60,810 nucleotides of DNA, taken from assembly GCF_003248455.1 (NCBI RefSeq), contig NZ_QFNM01000025.1, forward strand, positions 40,468-101,277, read 5' to 3'. Shown piece after piece: positions 43,016-52,600 of this stretch. Below the pieces are notes generated by a model. That model was not told where the DNA came from. It was given only the letters and a program-made list of their open reading frames with translations, and searched no databases. Source of the stretch: Brevundimonas sp. Lineage in GTDB: Bacteria > Pseudomonadota > Alphaproteobacteria > Caulobacterales > Caulobacteraceae. The translations under genes and the position numbers were made by a program. Each line of letters begins with the position of its first letter. Positions within the stretch are counted from its first letter, which is position 1.

Positions 43016-44179
43016 ATGACTTTCTCGGGCATCATCGTCGCGGCGGGTTCGGGTTCGAGGGCCGGCGGCGACAAACAGTGGCGCATCCTGGGCGGAAAGC
43101 CCGTGTTGCGCTGGTCGGCCGAGGCCCTGCTGAAGGCCGGCGCGGCCGAGTTGGTCGTGGTCGTGGCGCCGGGCGCGCAAGACCGCGCCGCCCAGGCTCT
43201 GGCGGGCCTGACCGGCTGGCGCGCCGCAACCGGCGGCGACGCTCGGGCCGATTCCGTGCGTGCGGGATTGGCCGCCCTGACCTGCTCCCCCGATCAACCC
43301 GTCCTGATCCACGACGCCGCCCGTCCGCTGCTGAGCGCCGCCATCGTCGAACGGCTGATCGCCGCGCTGGAGACGGCCGAAGGCGCCCTGCCCGCCCTGG
43401 CCGTCGCCGACAGCCTGCGACGCGCCGAGAACGGAACGACCACCGACGAGGTCGGCCGCGACGGCCTGTGGCGGGCCCAAACGCCCCAGGCCTTTCGGCG
43501 CGGGGTGATCGAGGCCGCCTACGCCGCCTGGACCGACGCCGAAATACCCGCGGACGAGGCGATGGTCGTTCGGCGCAGCGGCGGGCGCGTCGTCCTGGTT
43601 CCCGGCGATCCGCGCCTGCTGAAACTGACCTTCCCCGAGGATTTCGCCATGGCCGAGGCCCTGCTGTCGCAAGACGCCCCCCGCTATCAGACCCGCATCG
43701 GCTCGGGCTACGACGTCCATCGCTGGAGTCCCGGCGGTTCGGTCTGGCTGTGCGGGATAGAGGTGCCGCACGATCAGACGCTGATCGGTCATTCGGACGC
43801 CGATGCGGGCCTTCACGCCCTGACCGACGCCCTGCTGGGCGCCATCGCGGCCGGCGACATCGGCGACCACTTTCCCCCGACCGACCCGAAGTGGAAGGGT
43901 GCGTCTTCGGACCGGTTCCTGATCCACGCCGCCGAACTGACGGCCCGGCGCGGGGGGAGGATCGTCAATGTGGACGTCACCCTGATCTGCGAGCGCCCCA
44001 AGGTGAAACCCCATCGCCAGGCCATGCGCGAGCGGATCGCCGCCTTGCTTGACCTTCCTTTGGACGCCGTCAGCGTCAAGGCCACCACGACCGAAGGCCT
44101 GGGCTTCACCGGCCGCGGCGAAGGTCTGGCCGCCCAGGCCGTGGCGACCGTCGAACTGCCCGCGCCTCAGCGCGAGTAG
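43016..44179 (+). CDS. ispDF: Bifunctional IspD/IspF isoprenoid synthase
   Basis: 387-residue fusion of two MEP-pathway enzymes. IspD (1-225): IIVAAGSGSRAGGDKQWRIL, IHDAARPLL. IspF (about 228-385): RIGSGYDVHRWSPGG (metal-binding Asp and His), GIEVPHDQTLIGHSDADAG, IAAGDIGDHFPPTDPKWKGA. The fusion, as opposed to separate genes, is common in alphaproteobacteria. The 3' end overlaps the convergent next gene by 13 nt. Confidence 0.96.
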   Translation: MTFSGIIVAAGSGSRAGGDKQWRILGGKPVLRWSAEALLKAGAAELVVVVAPGAQDRAAQALAGLTGWRAATGGDARADSVRAGLAALTCSPDQPVLIHDAARPLLSAAIVERLIAALETAEGALPALAVADSLRRAENGTTTDEVGRDGLWRAQTPQAFRRGVIEAAYAAWTDAEIPADEAMVVRRSGGRVVLVPGDPRLLKLTFPEDFAMAEALLSQDAPRYQTRIGSGYDVHRWSPGGSVWLCGIEVPHDQTLIGHSDADAGLHALTDALLGAIAAGDIGDHFPPTDPKWKGASSDRFLIHAAELTARRGGRIVNVDVTLICERPKVKPHRQAMRERIAALLDLPLDAVSVKATTTEGLGFTGRGEGLAAQAVATVELPAPQRE

Positions 44180-46452
44180 CGCATCTGGCGCACCAACGAT
44201 CCGAACAGGTTGACATAGTCGTCCGTCCACGGACGGACATCCGTCTCGGCCAGCCTGCGCCAGCGGTCGTCCTGACGGTACGGCTGCATCGCCGCCTCGC
44301 TCTTGCCGATCAGCAGGGCCTCGGTTGAGGCTTCGGCCATTTGACCCAGGCCCGGCCGTTCCAGATAGACCTGATGCAGATGCGGCGCGCCCAGGGACTG
44401 CGCCGCCGCCTCGGCCGGCAGGGTGATCTCCAGATTGCGGTTCGACAGGTGAAGAACCGCCACCCCGTCGGGCGCCAGCAGCCGCAGATAGCCCCGGATC
44501 GCCTCGACCGTCAGCAGGTGCGTCGGCACGGCGTCGGAGGAAAAGGCGTCGATGATTAGCAGGTCGTAGGACCCTGCCGGCTCCCGATCCATCGTCAGGC
44601 GCGCATCCCCGATCACCGTCCGCACCGGCCCGTCGGCGCAGCCGTCTATGAAGCTGAACCAGCGCGGGTCGCGCGACAGCCGATCCACCATCGGGTCGAT
44701 CTCGAAGAAGGTCAGCCGGTCCTGCTGGCGCTTGTAGGCCGCCATGGCGCCGGATCCCTGCCCCACCACCCCGACCCGCGCCCCGTCCAGATGGCGGGCC
44801 TGGGTCTGCAGCATCGCCTGTCCCAGCGGCGTCGAAGTGGCGTAATAGAGCGTCGGCTGACAAAGGCGCGACCTGGCCTGCGCCTGCGCCCCGTGCAGGG
44901 TCGTGCCGTGCATCAGCACATGGACCGGCCCGCCCATCAGCGGATCGTCGATCCTGGCCACCCGCATGACGCCAAAGAAGCTGCGCTCCGACAGCGCCCA
45001 GTCATAGCCCCTGGCCAGGTGATAGCCCGACCAGACGATGGCCCCCAGGACCACGGCGAACAGCACCGCCCGGTCGCGGACCAGAAAGGCGAACATGGCC
45101 GCGATCCCCAGCACCCCTTGCGCGATGCGGATCAGCTGGGCGTCGGGTATGGCGGCGCGCACGTCGGGGGCGTAACGCACCGCCTCCATCGACAGCGGCC
45201 CCAGGAAGGCGATGACGACGCCCGCGACGCCGCACATGATCTCCCACGGCTGCATCTCGCGGCGGCTCCACGGTCGCAACAAGGCCGCCGCCACCAAGAC
45301 CAGCGGATATTCCCAGACCATGTTGAACACGACCGGCGCGACCAGGCCGTTGAACGCCCCGCCGACCACCCCGCCCAGCGACAGCAGCAGATAGAATTCG
45401 GTCAGCCGGTCCGGCGCGGGCCGCCGGGCCGCCAGTCTTTGGTGGCACATCAGGGCCGTAAAGAAGAAGGCCGCCAGATTGACCGTGAAGACCAGCAGCC
45501 ACTCGCCGGTACGAAACGCGATCAGGGCCGCGCACGCCGCCGCCATCGCCCCTTGAAGACCCAGCGCCAGCGCCGGCGGAATGGCCGGTCGCGTCTGGAA
45601 GGCGATCACGAAGGTCAGCAGATACAGGGCCAGTGGAATGACCCACAGAAAGGGCGCCGACGCCACATCGGTCGTCAGATGCGCCGTCACCCCCAGCATC
45701 AGGCTGGACGGCGCGGCCGCCAGGAGGACCAGCATCCCCTTTTCGCGCCACGGGATCGGCGGGCTGACCGCCAGCGGCGCCGGCTCGACCGCCCCGACCT
45801 GGCGCCTGCGCCACACCATCAGCCCCAGGCCGATCACCATGACCATGAACAGGCCATAGCCGGCGCTCCATCCCAACCGCTGCCCGGACAGACGGGCCAA
45901 GGGCTCGATCAGGATCGGATAGGCCAACAGCGCCAGGAAACTGCCCAGGTTGGACGCCGCATAGAGGACGTAGGGGTTGGCGCCGTCCGCCTGATCCGCC
46001 CGCACCCGCGCATACCAGGCCTGCAACAGGGGCGCGGTCGCCGACAGCACCGCGAACGGCGCGCCGATCGACGCCGCCAGGGTCGCCAGGAGCCAAAGCG
46101 CCGGCTGCGCCCCGTCGGGATCGCCGAACACCCCGCTGATCCTCAGCGGAAGAAACAGGGCGGCCAGGGCCAGAAGCGCCAGATGCGTTCCCACCTGCCC
46201 TTTCAGGCTGGAAAGGCGTTGCAGCAGATGGGCGTATCCATAGCCGACCAGAAGCGCCGTCTGGAAAAAGACCATCGAGGCGTTCCACACCGACGGCGAT
46301 CCGCCCAGCGTCGGCAGGATCAGCTTGGCGGCCATCGGCTGAACCACGAACACCAGACAGGCGGAGGTGAAGATGGCGACGGCGAACAGGATCGGCGCCA
46401 AGGGATCCGCCGTCCTGGCGGTCGGGCGCGACGGGGCAGCGGCGTCTGTCAT
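44167..46452 (-). CDS. Fused MFS-like / spermidine-synthase-like protein
   Basis: 761-residue protein: N-terminal 450 residues are a polytopic membrane domain with about 12 helices (start FAVAIFTSACLVFVVQPMAAK), and the C-terminal 230 residues are a SAM-methyltransferase-fold domain resembling spermidine synthase, with GVVGQGSGAMAAYKR, FFEIDPMVDRL and LLIIDAFSSDAVPTHLLT. Such fusions are widespread and have no proven activity; spermidine synthesis at the membrane is one idea. No decarboxylase partner is nearby. Confidence 0.85.
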   Translation of the reverse strand: MTDAAAPSRPTARTADPLAPILFAVAIFTSACLVFVVQPMAAKLILPTLGGSPSVWNASMVFFQTALLVGYGYAHLLQRLSSLKGQVGTHLALLALAALFLPLRISGVFGDPDGAQPALWLLATLAASIGAPFAVLSATAPLLQAWYARVRADQADGANPYVLYAASNLGSFLALLAYPILIEPLARLSGQRLGWSAGYGLFMVMVIGLGLMVWRRRQVGAVEPAPLAVSPPIPWREKGMLVLLAAAPSSLMLGVTAHLTTDVASAPFLWVIPLALYLLTFVIAFQTRPAIPPALALGLQGAMAAACAALIAFRTGEWLLVFTVNLAAFFFTALMCHQRLAARRPAPDRLTEFYLLLSLGGVVGGAFNGLVAPVVFNMVWEYPLVLVAAALLRPWSRREMQPWEIMCGVAGVVIAFLGPLSMEAVRYAPDVRAAIPDAQLIRIAQGVLGIAAMFAFLVRDRAVLFAVVLGAIVWSGYHLARGYDWALSERSFFGVMRVARIDDPLMGGPVHVLMHGTTLHGAQAQARSRLCQPTLYYATSTPLGQAMLQTQARHLDGARVGVVGQGSGAMAAYKRQQDRLTFFEIDPMVDRLSRDPRWFSFIDGCADGPVRTVIGDARLTMDREPAGSYDLLIIDAFSSDAVPTHLLTVEAIRGYLRLLAPDGVAVLHLSNRNLEITLPAEAAAQSLGAPHLHQVYLERPGLGQMAEASTEALLIGKSEAAMQPYRQDDRWRRLAETDVRPWTDDYVNLFGSLVRQMRYSR

Positions 46453-46492
46453 GCCTCTGGTTAGAGCCGGGTTCGCGGCCTATGAAAAGGCC

Positions 46493-46981
46493 ATGTTCCC
46501 CGAAGACATCCGGCGCCTGGCGCAACAGATCGTCGCAAGCGCGACGGAACGCGGCCTGATGCTGGCGACGGCCGAAAGCTGCACCGGCGGACTGGTCGCG
46601 GCGGCCCTGACCGCCATTCCAGGCTCTTCCGCCGCCGTGGACCGGGGCTTCGTCACCTATAGCAACGAAGCCAAGATGCAGATGCTGGACGTGCCGGAGG
46701 CCGCCCTGGCCGCCCACGGCGCCGTTTCGGAAGCCACCGCCCGCGCCATGGCGGTCGGCGCCGTCGCCCGCTCCCGCGCCCAGGCGTCGGTTTCCGTCAC
46801 CGGCGTCGCGGGGCCGGGCGGCGGCTCGGCCGACAAGCCAGTGGGTCTGGTCCATTTCGCCGCCGCCGGCCCCTCGGGCGTCATCCACCGGGAAATTCGG
46901 TTCGGCGACGTCGGCCGCGACGCGGTGCGCCTGGCCAGCGTCCGCGCGGCGCTGGAGCTGTTGGCGGGTCGGCTGGGGTGA
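46493..46981 (+). CDS. pncC: CinA-family nicotinamide-nucleotide amidohydrolase
   Basis: 162-residue stand-alone CinA C-terminal domain, which deamidates NMN in NAD recycling. Motifs: ATAESCTGGLVAAALTAIPG with the catalytic Ser/Cys region, DRGFVTYSNEAKMQML, and GVAGPGGGSADKPVGLV. The N-terminal CinA domain is absent. ATG 46493 after AAAAGG; ATG 46451 is a less likely start. The stop overlaps the tusA GTG (GTGA). Confidence 0.9.
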   Translation: MFPEDIRRLAQQIVASATERGLMLATAESCTGGLVAAALTAIPGSSAAVDRGFVTYSNEAKMQMLDVPEAALAAHGAVSEATARAMAVGAVARSRAQASVSVTGVAGPGGGSADKPVGLVHFAAAGPSGVIHREIRFGDVGRDAVRLASVRAALELLAGRLG

Positions 46982-47229
46982 GCGATGCCGTCGTCATCGA
47001 CGCGCGCGGCCACCGCTGTCCGGTCCCCAGCCTGCGTTTGATGAAGGCGATGCAGGACGCCGCGCCCGGCGCGCGCCTGGTCCTGATGGCCACCGACCCG
47101 ATGGCGCGGATCGACGTGCCTTTCCTGATGGCTCAGAAGGGCGGGCGGGTCGTCGCCGTCGAAGATGTCGACGGCGGCCTGCGGATCACGATCGAGACCG
47201 GCGGCTGGCCCGGCGTTCAGACAGATTGA
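46978..47229 (+). CDS. tusA: TusA-family sulfurtransferase
   Basis: 83-residue SirA/TusA-like protein. Sulfur-accepting Cys in DARGHRCPVPSLRLMKAM; the strand RLVLMATDPMARIDVP fits. TusA relays sulfur for tRNA thiolation and cofactor synthesis. Start is GTG overlapping the pncC stop. Its last 44 nt overlap the 3' end of the convergent BrkB gene. Confidence 0.88.
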   Translation: MSDAVVIDARGHRCPVPSLRLMKAMQDAAPGARLVLMATDPMARIDVPFLMAQKGGRVVAVEDVDGGLRITIETGGWPGVQTD

Positions 47230-48142
47230 CCACGCTCGCCGGCGCCGCCTGGGCCTCCGACCGTTTTCTGGCCGCCAGCTCCATCTCTGTGGCGAAGGCG
47301 CCGCCGTAGAAGATGGCGTTGACGTTCCACGACAGCCAGATCAGCAGCACCACCACCGCGCCGACCGAGCCATAGGTGGCCCCCAGCGGCGCGATCTGCT
47401 CGACGTAGATGGCGCACAGCCACGACGACACCACCGACATCAGCGTCGCCACCAGCCCGCCTACGGCGGCCGGCGTCCAGGCCACCGGCGTTCGGTGGCT
47501 CATCGTATAGCGATAAAGCAGCGTCAGGCCGACCGCCAGGCCGACGGCGGGCAGGGCCGCGTCTAACGGCGCCATCCCCCCGCCCTGCCACGACGCCCCA
47601 GCCGCGGACGAGGCGTGCGCCAGGATCCGCACCGTGACCACCGCACCCGAGACCACGGTGAACAGGGCGAAGGCGAAGACGGCCACGAAAAAGGCCAGCA
47701 GGTTGAACTTGAAGAAGCCATGCGGCTCCGTCTCGTCATGTATCAGGTTCAATCCCGCCAGCAAGGCTTTGAATCCCCTGTGCGCGGCATAGGCGCCGAC
47801 GAACAGGGCGAAGGCGCTCTGGGCCGATACGGTCCGCGCCGAGGCGTTGCTCAGGCGCGCGATCTCGTCCTGAAAAATGGTCTGCGCGGCGTTGGGCAGC
47901 AGGTCCGACAGCGCCGCCGCCTGGGCGCTGACCTCGTTGATCGACAGACCCAGCTTGTAGAAGCCGATCAAGATCGCGATCGCCGGGAACACCGCCAGCA
48001 GGGCGAAGAACGACACCCCGCCCGTGTAAAGCATGACGTCGCGTCCCCAACTGCGGGTGAAGGCCCGGACGGCCAATGCGCCCCAGAACTTGGGCGCCGT
48101 AAGCACCGATCGTGTCAGCTGTTCGCTCAAGCCGGTCCCCAC
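47186..48142 (-). CDS. YihY/BrkB family inner-membrane protein
   Basis: 318-residue membrane protein with about six helices, matching the YihY/virulence factor BrkB family: MLYTGGVSFFALLAVFPAIA near residue 45, GATYGSVGAVVVLLIWLSW and NAIFYGGAFATEMELA at the C-terminus. The family is sometimes labelled RNase BN in error. Function unknown; proposed transport. Convergent overlap of 44 nt with tusA; divergent from popA. Confidence 0.85.
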   Translation of the reverse strand: MGTGLSEQLTRSVLTAPKFWGALAVRAFTRSWGRDVMLYTGGVSFFALLAVFPAIAILIGFYKLGLSINEVSAQAAALSDLLPNAAQTIFQDEIARLSNASARTVSAQSAFALFVGAYAAHRGFKALLAGLNLIHDETEPHGFFKFNLLAFFVAVFAFALFTVVSGAVVTVRILAHASSAAGASWQGGGMAPLDAALPAVGLAVGLTLLYRYTMSHRTPVAWTPAAVGGLVATLMSVVSSWLCAIYVEQIAPLGATYGSVGAVVVLLIWLSWNVNAIFYGGAFATEMELAARKRSEAQAAPASVVNLSERRASRRSRS

Positions 48143-48331
48143 AACCGTTACTGCAAGCGCCGGAACCTAACGGATTCCGTCGCTGGTGAAAGTCTCATCC
48201 GCGTGAGGGCGGACTTTCCACGCTCCGGTGCGCTCCGGCCGGCCGCGACATTGCATCCTTAACACCCTCGTCGTTATGGTCCGCCGGCGCCGCGCCCGCC
48301 TGGGGCGCGGCGGCTTACGGAGACGACCGGC
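48143..48331. other. Divergent intergenic region brkB / popA
   Basis: 189 nt, non-coding. It should carry promoters in both directions. One GANTC site (GATTC) at 48173-48177 is the only clear motif. Confidence 0.4.
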
Positions 48332-49639
48332 TTGGCTTTCGACGCGCGCGTATTGATCCTGGCGGCCGACGACGGCCGGGTCGGGCCGCTCGCCGCCGGA
48401 CTGGATGCGCTGGGGTGGCGGACCGTGACGGCGCGCGATGTCGCCTCGGCCGAAATGACGTTGCAGGACTTCGCCCTGGAGGCCGCAGTCATCGACATCG
48501 ACGGGTTGGACGGGGACGCCGCCCTGCGCCTTCGGGCCGCCGCCGAACCGCGCCGGCTGCCGATCATGGCCATCGGGGCGCGGCCCGACAGCGTGCGCGG
48601 CGCCGACATGACCATGTCCCTGCCGCCCCATCCGGCCCAGGCGGCGCTCCGGCTGGAGCAACTGGGTCGCGCCGCCATCGCCGAGGAGGAGTTCCGCCTG
48701 CGCGTCACCACCTTCGCCACGCGCGGGGTGGGGCTTGACGCCCGCGCCCAGGACGACGGTCCCTTGCGCGTCCTGGCGGCCGGTGTGGCGGATCGCCGTT
48801 TCCTGGCCCTGTCCAACGCCCTGACGGCCGCCGGTGTAGAAGTGATCGCCGCCCCCACCCCCTACACCGCCTTTGACTATCTGCACGAAAGCCCGTTCGA
48901 CGCCGCCGTCCTATGGGGCGCGGAGGATCATGCCCCGGCGCTGTCCATAGCGTCGGGCATGAAGCGCAACACCCGTCTCTATCACATCCCGCTGATGCTC
49001 TATCTGCGCGGCAAGAACGAGATCAGCCTGTCCGAGCTTTTCAATCGCGGCTTCGCCGACGTCGCCTCGGCCGATACGCCCGAGGATGAGACGGCCGAGC
49101 GCATCCTGTCCCTGGCCAGCGCCCACCGCACCCACCTGGGCATCCGAAAGACGCTGGATTCGGTGCGCAGCCTGGAGCTGATGGACCCGGAAACTGGTCT
49201 GTTCACCCCCGAACTGTTCGCCAGCCATCTGGCCCGGGTCGCAGAGGCCTCTCGCGCCCGCAAACGCCCTCTGTCGGTCTGCGTTTTGCGTGTTCGCGAG
49301 ACGGAATCCGTCACCTGGGCGCGCCAGGGCGGCTGGCTGGACCGCGCCATGCCTCAGATCGGGGCAATGGTGTCGCGCCTGGTCCGGGTGGAGGACACGC
49401 CCGCGCGCCTGGCCAAGGAGGTGTTCGCCCTGGCCCTGCCCGCAACCCACGCCGAACCGGCGCGCCTGGCGGCCGAGCGTATCGCCGCCGTCATCGGCTG
49501 CACCGCCTTCGACGCCGGCCCCGACCGCTCGCCCTTCGTGGCCGAGTTCGATGTCGGCGCCGCCGAGATGCGCCCCGACGAAAGCGCCGCCGCCCTGTTG
49601 GAACGCGCCTCGGCCGACCTGTTCGAGAAGACGCGCTGA
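48332..49639 (+). CDS. popA: PopA-like degenerate GGDEF response regulator
   Basis: 435 residues, REC-REC-GGDEF layout: receiver 1 (about 5-115), receiver 2 (about 145-265, without the phosphoacceptor Asp: AAVLWGAEDH) and a GGDEF-fold domain (about 285-432, from MDPETGLFTPELFASHL). The GGDEF signature is replaced by AKEVF (361-365), so it should not make c-di-GMP, while the inhibitory-site pattern RVED (352-355) is kept at the right distance. This is how Caulobacter PopA is built: a c-di-GMP-binding adaptor that recruits RcdA and CtrA to ClpXP. TTG start. Ends 7 nt from the convergent mfd. Confidence 0.82.
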   Translation: MAFDARVLILAADDGRVGPLAAGLDALGWRTVTARDVASAEMTLQDFALEAAVIDIDGLDGDAALRLRAAAEPRRLPIMAIGARPDSVRGADMTMSLPPHPAQAALRLEQLGRAAIAEEEFRLRVTTFATRGVGLDARAQDDGPLRVLAAGVADRRFLALSNALTAAGVEVIAAPTPYTAFDYLHESPFDAAVLWGAEDHAPALSIASGMKRNTRLYHIPLMLYLRGKNEISLSELFNRGFADVASADTPEDETAERILSLASAHRTHLGIRKTLDSVRSLELMDPETGLFTPELFASHLARVAEASRARKRPLSVCVLRVRETESVTWARQGGWLDRAMPQIGAMVSRLVRVEDTPARLAKEVFALALPATHAEPARLAAERIAAVIGCTAFDAGPDRSPFVAEFDVGAAEMRPDESAAALLERASADLFEKTR

Positions 49640-49646
49640 GGGGTGT

Positions 49647-52600
49647 TTACGCCCCCGCCACCCGCGCCAGGTCGGCGGTGATGCGCTCGGCCACCTTCAG
49701 CCGGTCCTCCGCCGTGGGCCAGTCGCCCGACACCACGATCTTCTGATCCGGCCGGATTTTCCAGAACGCCTGGTTCTTCTGGATCAGACCGATCAGCCCG
49801 GCCGGATTGGGGAAGCTGTTGTCGCGCAGGGTCAGCACCGCCCCGCGCGGCCCGATGTCGATCTTCTCGATACAGGCGCGGCGGCAGTTGGCCTTGACGC
49901 CCACGATCTTCAGCAACTGCTGCGCCTCGTCCGGCAGAGGCCCGAAGCGGTCGATCAATTCGGCGGCCAACGCTTCGCGATCCTCGCTGCGTTCCGCGTC
50001 GGACAGACGGCGATACAAGCTCAGACGAACGTTCAAGTCCGGCACATAATCTTCTGGAATCAGAACGGAGGCGCCGACGTTTATCGATGGCGACCAGCCG
50101 CGATCCACGGTCGCCCCCTCGCCCTTCTCCTTCAGCTCCGCGACGGCGTCCTCCAGCATCTGCTGGTACAGCTCGACGCCCACCTCACGGATATGGCCCG
50201 ACTGTTCGTCGCCCAGCAGATTGCCGCCGCCGCGTTGGTCCAGGTCGTGGCTGGCCAGCTGGAAGCCGGCGCCCAGATTATCCAGCGACTGCAACACCTG
50301 AAGCCGCCGTTCGGCCGACAGGGTCATCGGCTTGATCGGATCGGTGGTCAGATATGCGAAGGCCCGCGCCTTGGACCGGCCGACCCGGCCCCGGATCTGA
50401 TAAAGCTGCGCCAGGCCGAACATGTCGGCGCGGTGCACGACCAGGGTGTTGGCGGTCGGAATGTCCAGCCCGCTCTCGACGATGGTGGTCGAGACCAGCA
50501 CGTCGTATTCCCCCTCGTAGAAGGCGCTCATCACCTCCTCCAACTGGGTCGCGCTCATCTGGCCGTGGCCGACGACGAACTTCACCTCGGGAACCTGTTC
50601 GCGCAGGAACTTTTCGATGTCCGGCAGGTCCTTCAGGCGCGGCGCGACATAATAGGCCTGCCCCCCGCGATACTTCTCGCGCAGCAGGGCCTCGCGCACC
50701 AGCACCGGGTCCCACGGCGTGACGTAGGTCCGCACCGCCAGGCGATCGACCGGCGGGGTGGCGATGATCGACATTTCGCGGATGCCCGACAGCGCCATCT
50801 GAAGCGTGCGCGGGATCGGCGTCGCCGTCAGGGTCAGCAGATGCACGTCGGCGCGCAGCGTCTTCAGCTTCTCCTTGTGCTTGACGCCGAAGTGCTGCTC
50901 CTCGTCGACGATGACCAAGCCCAGGTCGCGGAAGCCGACCTGTTCGGCCAGGACCGCATGGGTGCCGACGACGATCTCGACCGAGCCGTCCTTCAGGCCG
51001 GCGCGCGTCTCCGCCGCCGCCTTGCCCGTCACCATGCGCGACAGCTGGCGCACCTTGACCGGCCAGCCGGCGAACCGTTCGGTGAAGGTCTTGAAGTGCT
51101 GGCGCGCCAGCAGGGTGGTCGGCGCCACCACGGCCACCTGCTGTCCCGTCATGGCCACGACGAAGGCGGCGCGCAGCGCCACCTCGGTCTTGCCGAAGCC
51201 GACGTCGCCGCAGATCAGCCGATCCATCGGCACGCCCTTGCCCAGGTCCTCCAGCACGTCGCCGATGGCGTTCAGCTGGTCGTCGGTCTCCTCATAGGGG
51301 AAGCGCGCGCAGAATTCGGCGAACAGGCCCGGCGGCGGCGTCACCGCCTCCGTCTCGCGCAGCGCGCGCTTGGCCGCCAGGGCGATCAGCCCCTCGGCCA
51401 TGGCGCGCAGCCGCTCCTTCGCCTTGGCCTTGCGCGCCTGCCAACCGGCGCCGCCCAGCTTGTCCAATTGCACGCCTTCGGCGTCCGAGCCGTACCGGCT
51501 CAGAAGGTCGATGTTTTCGACCGGCAGATAGAGTTTGCTCTCCCCGGCGTACATCAGTTCCAGGCAGTCGTGCGGCGCCTCCTGGATGTCCAGCGTCTTC
51601 AGCCCTTCATAGCGGCCGATGCCATGATCCAGATGGACCACCAGATCGCCGGTCGTCAGGGCCGAGGCTTCGGCGAGGAAGTTCGAGGCCCGGCGCTTCT
51701 TCCGGGGCCGCGCCAGGCGGTCGCCCAGGATGTCCGTCTCGGAGATGACCGCGACCTCGTCGGTGACGAAGCCATGCTCCACCGGCAGCACGCCGCGCAG
51801 GTAAAGGTCCTTCGGCGCCGACTGCACATCGGCCCAGTCGCGCACGACCACGATATGGTCCAGGCCGTGATCGGCCAGCATGGTCGCCAGCCGCTCGGAC
51901 GAGCCTTCGGTCCAGGACGCGAACAGCACCCGACGCCCGTCGGCCTTCAACGCCTGCGCATGGTCCGCGACCGCCTGGAACAGGTTGACGCTGTCCTGCG
52001 ACCGCTCAGCCGCAAACGTCCGGCCCAGCCGCCCGCCGGCGTCTTCGCCGGCGCCCGAAAAGGGCGTGAACCGCCGCACCGCGCGACCCGCCAGCGCCTG
52101 GTTCCAGTCGCCCGCGTCCATATACAACTGCTTCGGCGGCAGAGCCCGATTGGTCGCCGCGCCGCCTTTCGCCTTGGCCGCCTCGGCCCGCGCCTCATAG
52201 GCGTCGGCGATCAGATCCCAGCGCTCGCCCCGCGCGGTCTCGGCCTGATTGTCCAGAAAGACCTGCGCCTGGTCCGGCAAATAGTCGAACAGCGTGTCCA
52301 GCGCCTCGTAGAACAGCGGCAGCCACTGCTCCATGCCCTGACGCCGCGCGCCCTCGCTGATCGTCGCATACAGCGGATCGTCGCCCGGCGCGCCGAACAG
52401 CTTCAGATAGCCCGTGCGGAAGCGCGAAATGGCGGCGGCGTCCAACAGCGCCTCGGACACCGGCGCCAGCGAGACCGACGTCATCTGGCCGGTCGACCTC
52501 TGGGTCTCCGGGTCGAAAGTGCGGATCGATTCCAGTTCGGAGCCGAACATGTCCAGACGCACCGGCTCGGCGAAGCCCGGCGGAAAGACGTCCACCACCC

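Noticed and set aside
47186..48142. Ribonuclease BN label for the BrkB protein
   Set aside because: A six-helix YihY/BrkB membrane protein has no metallo-beta-lactamase motif; true RNase BN/Z is unrelated.
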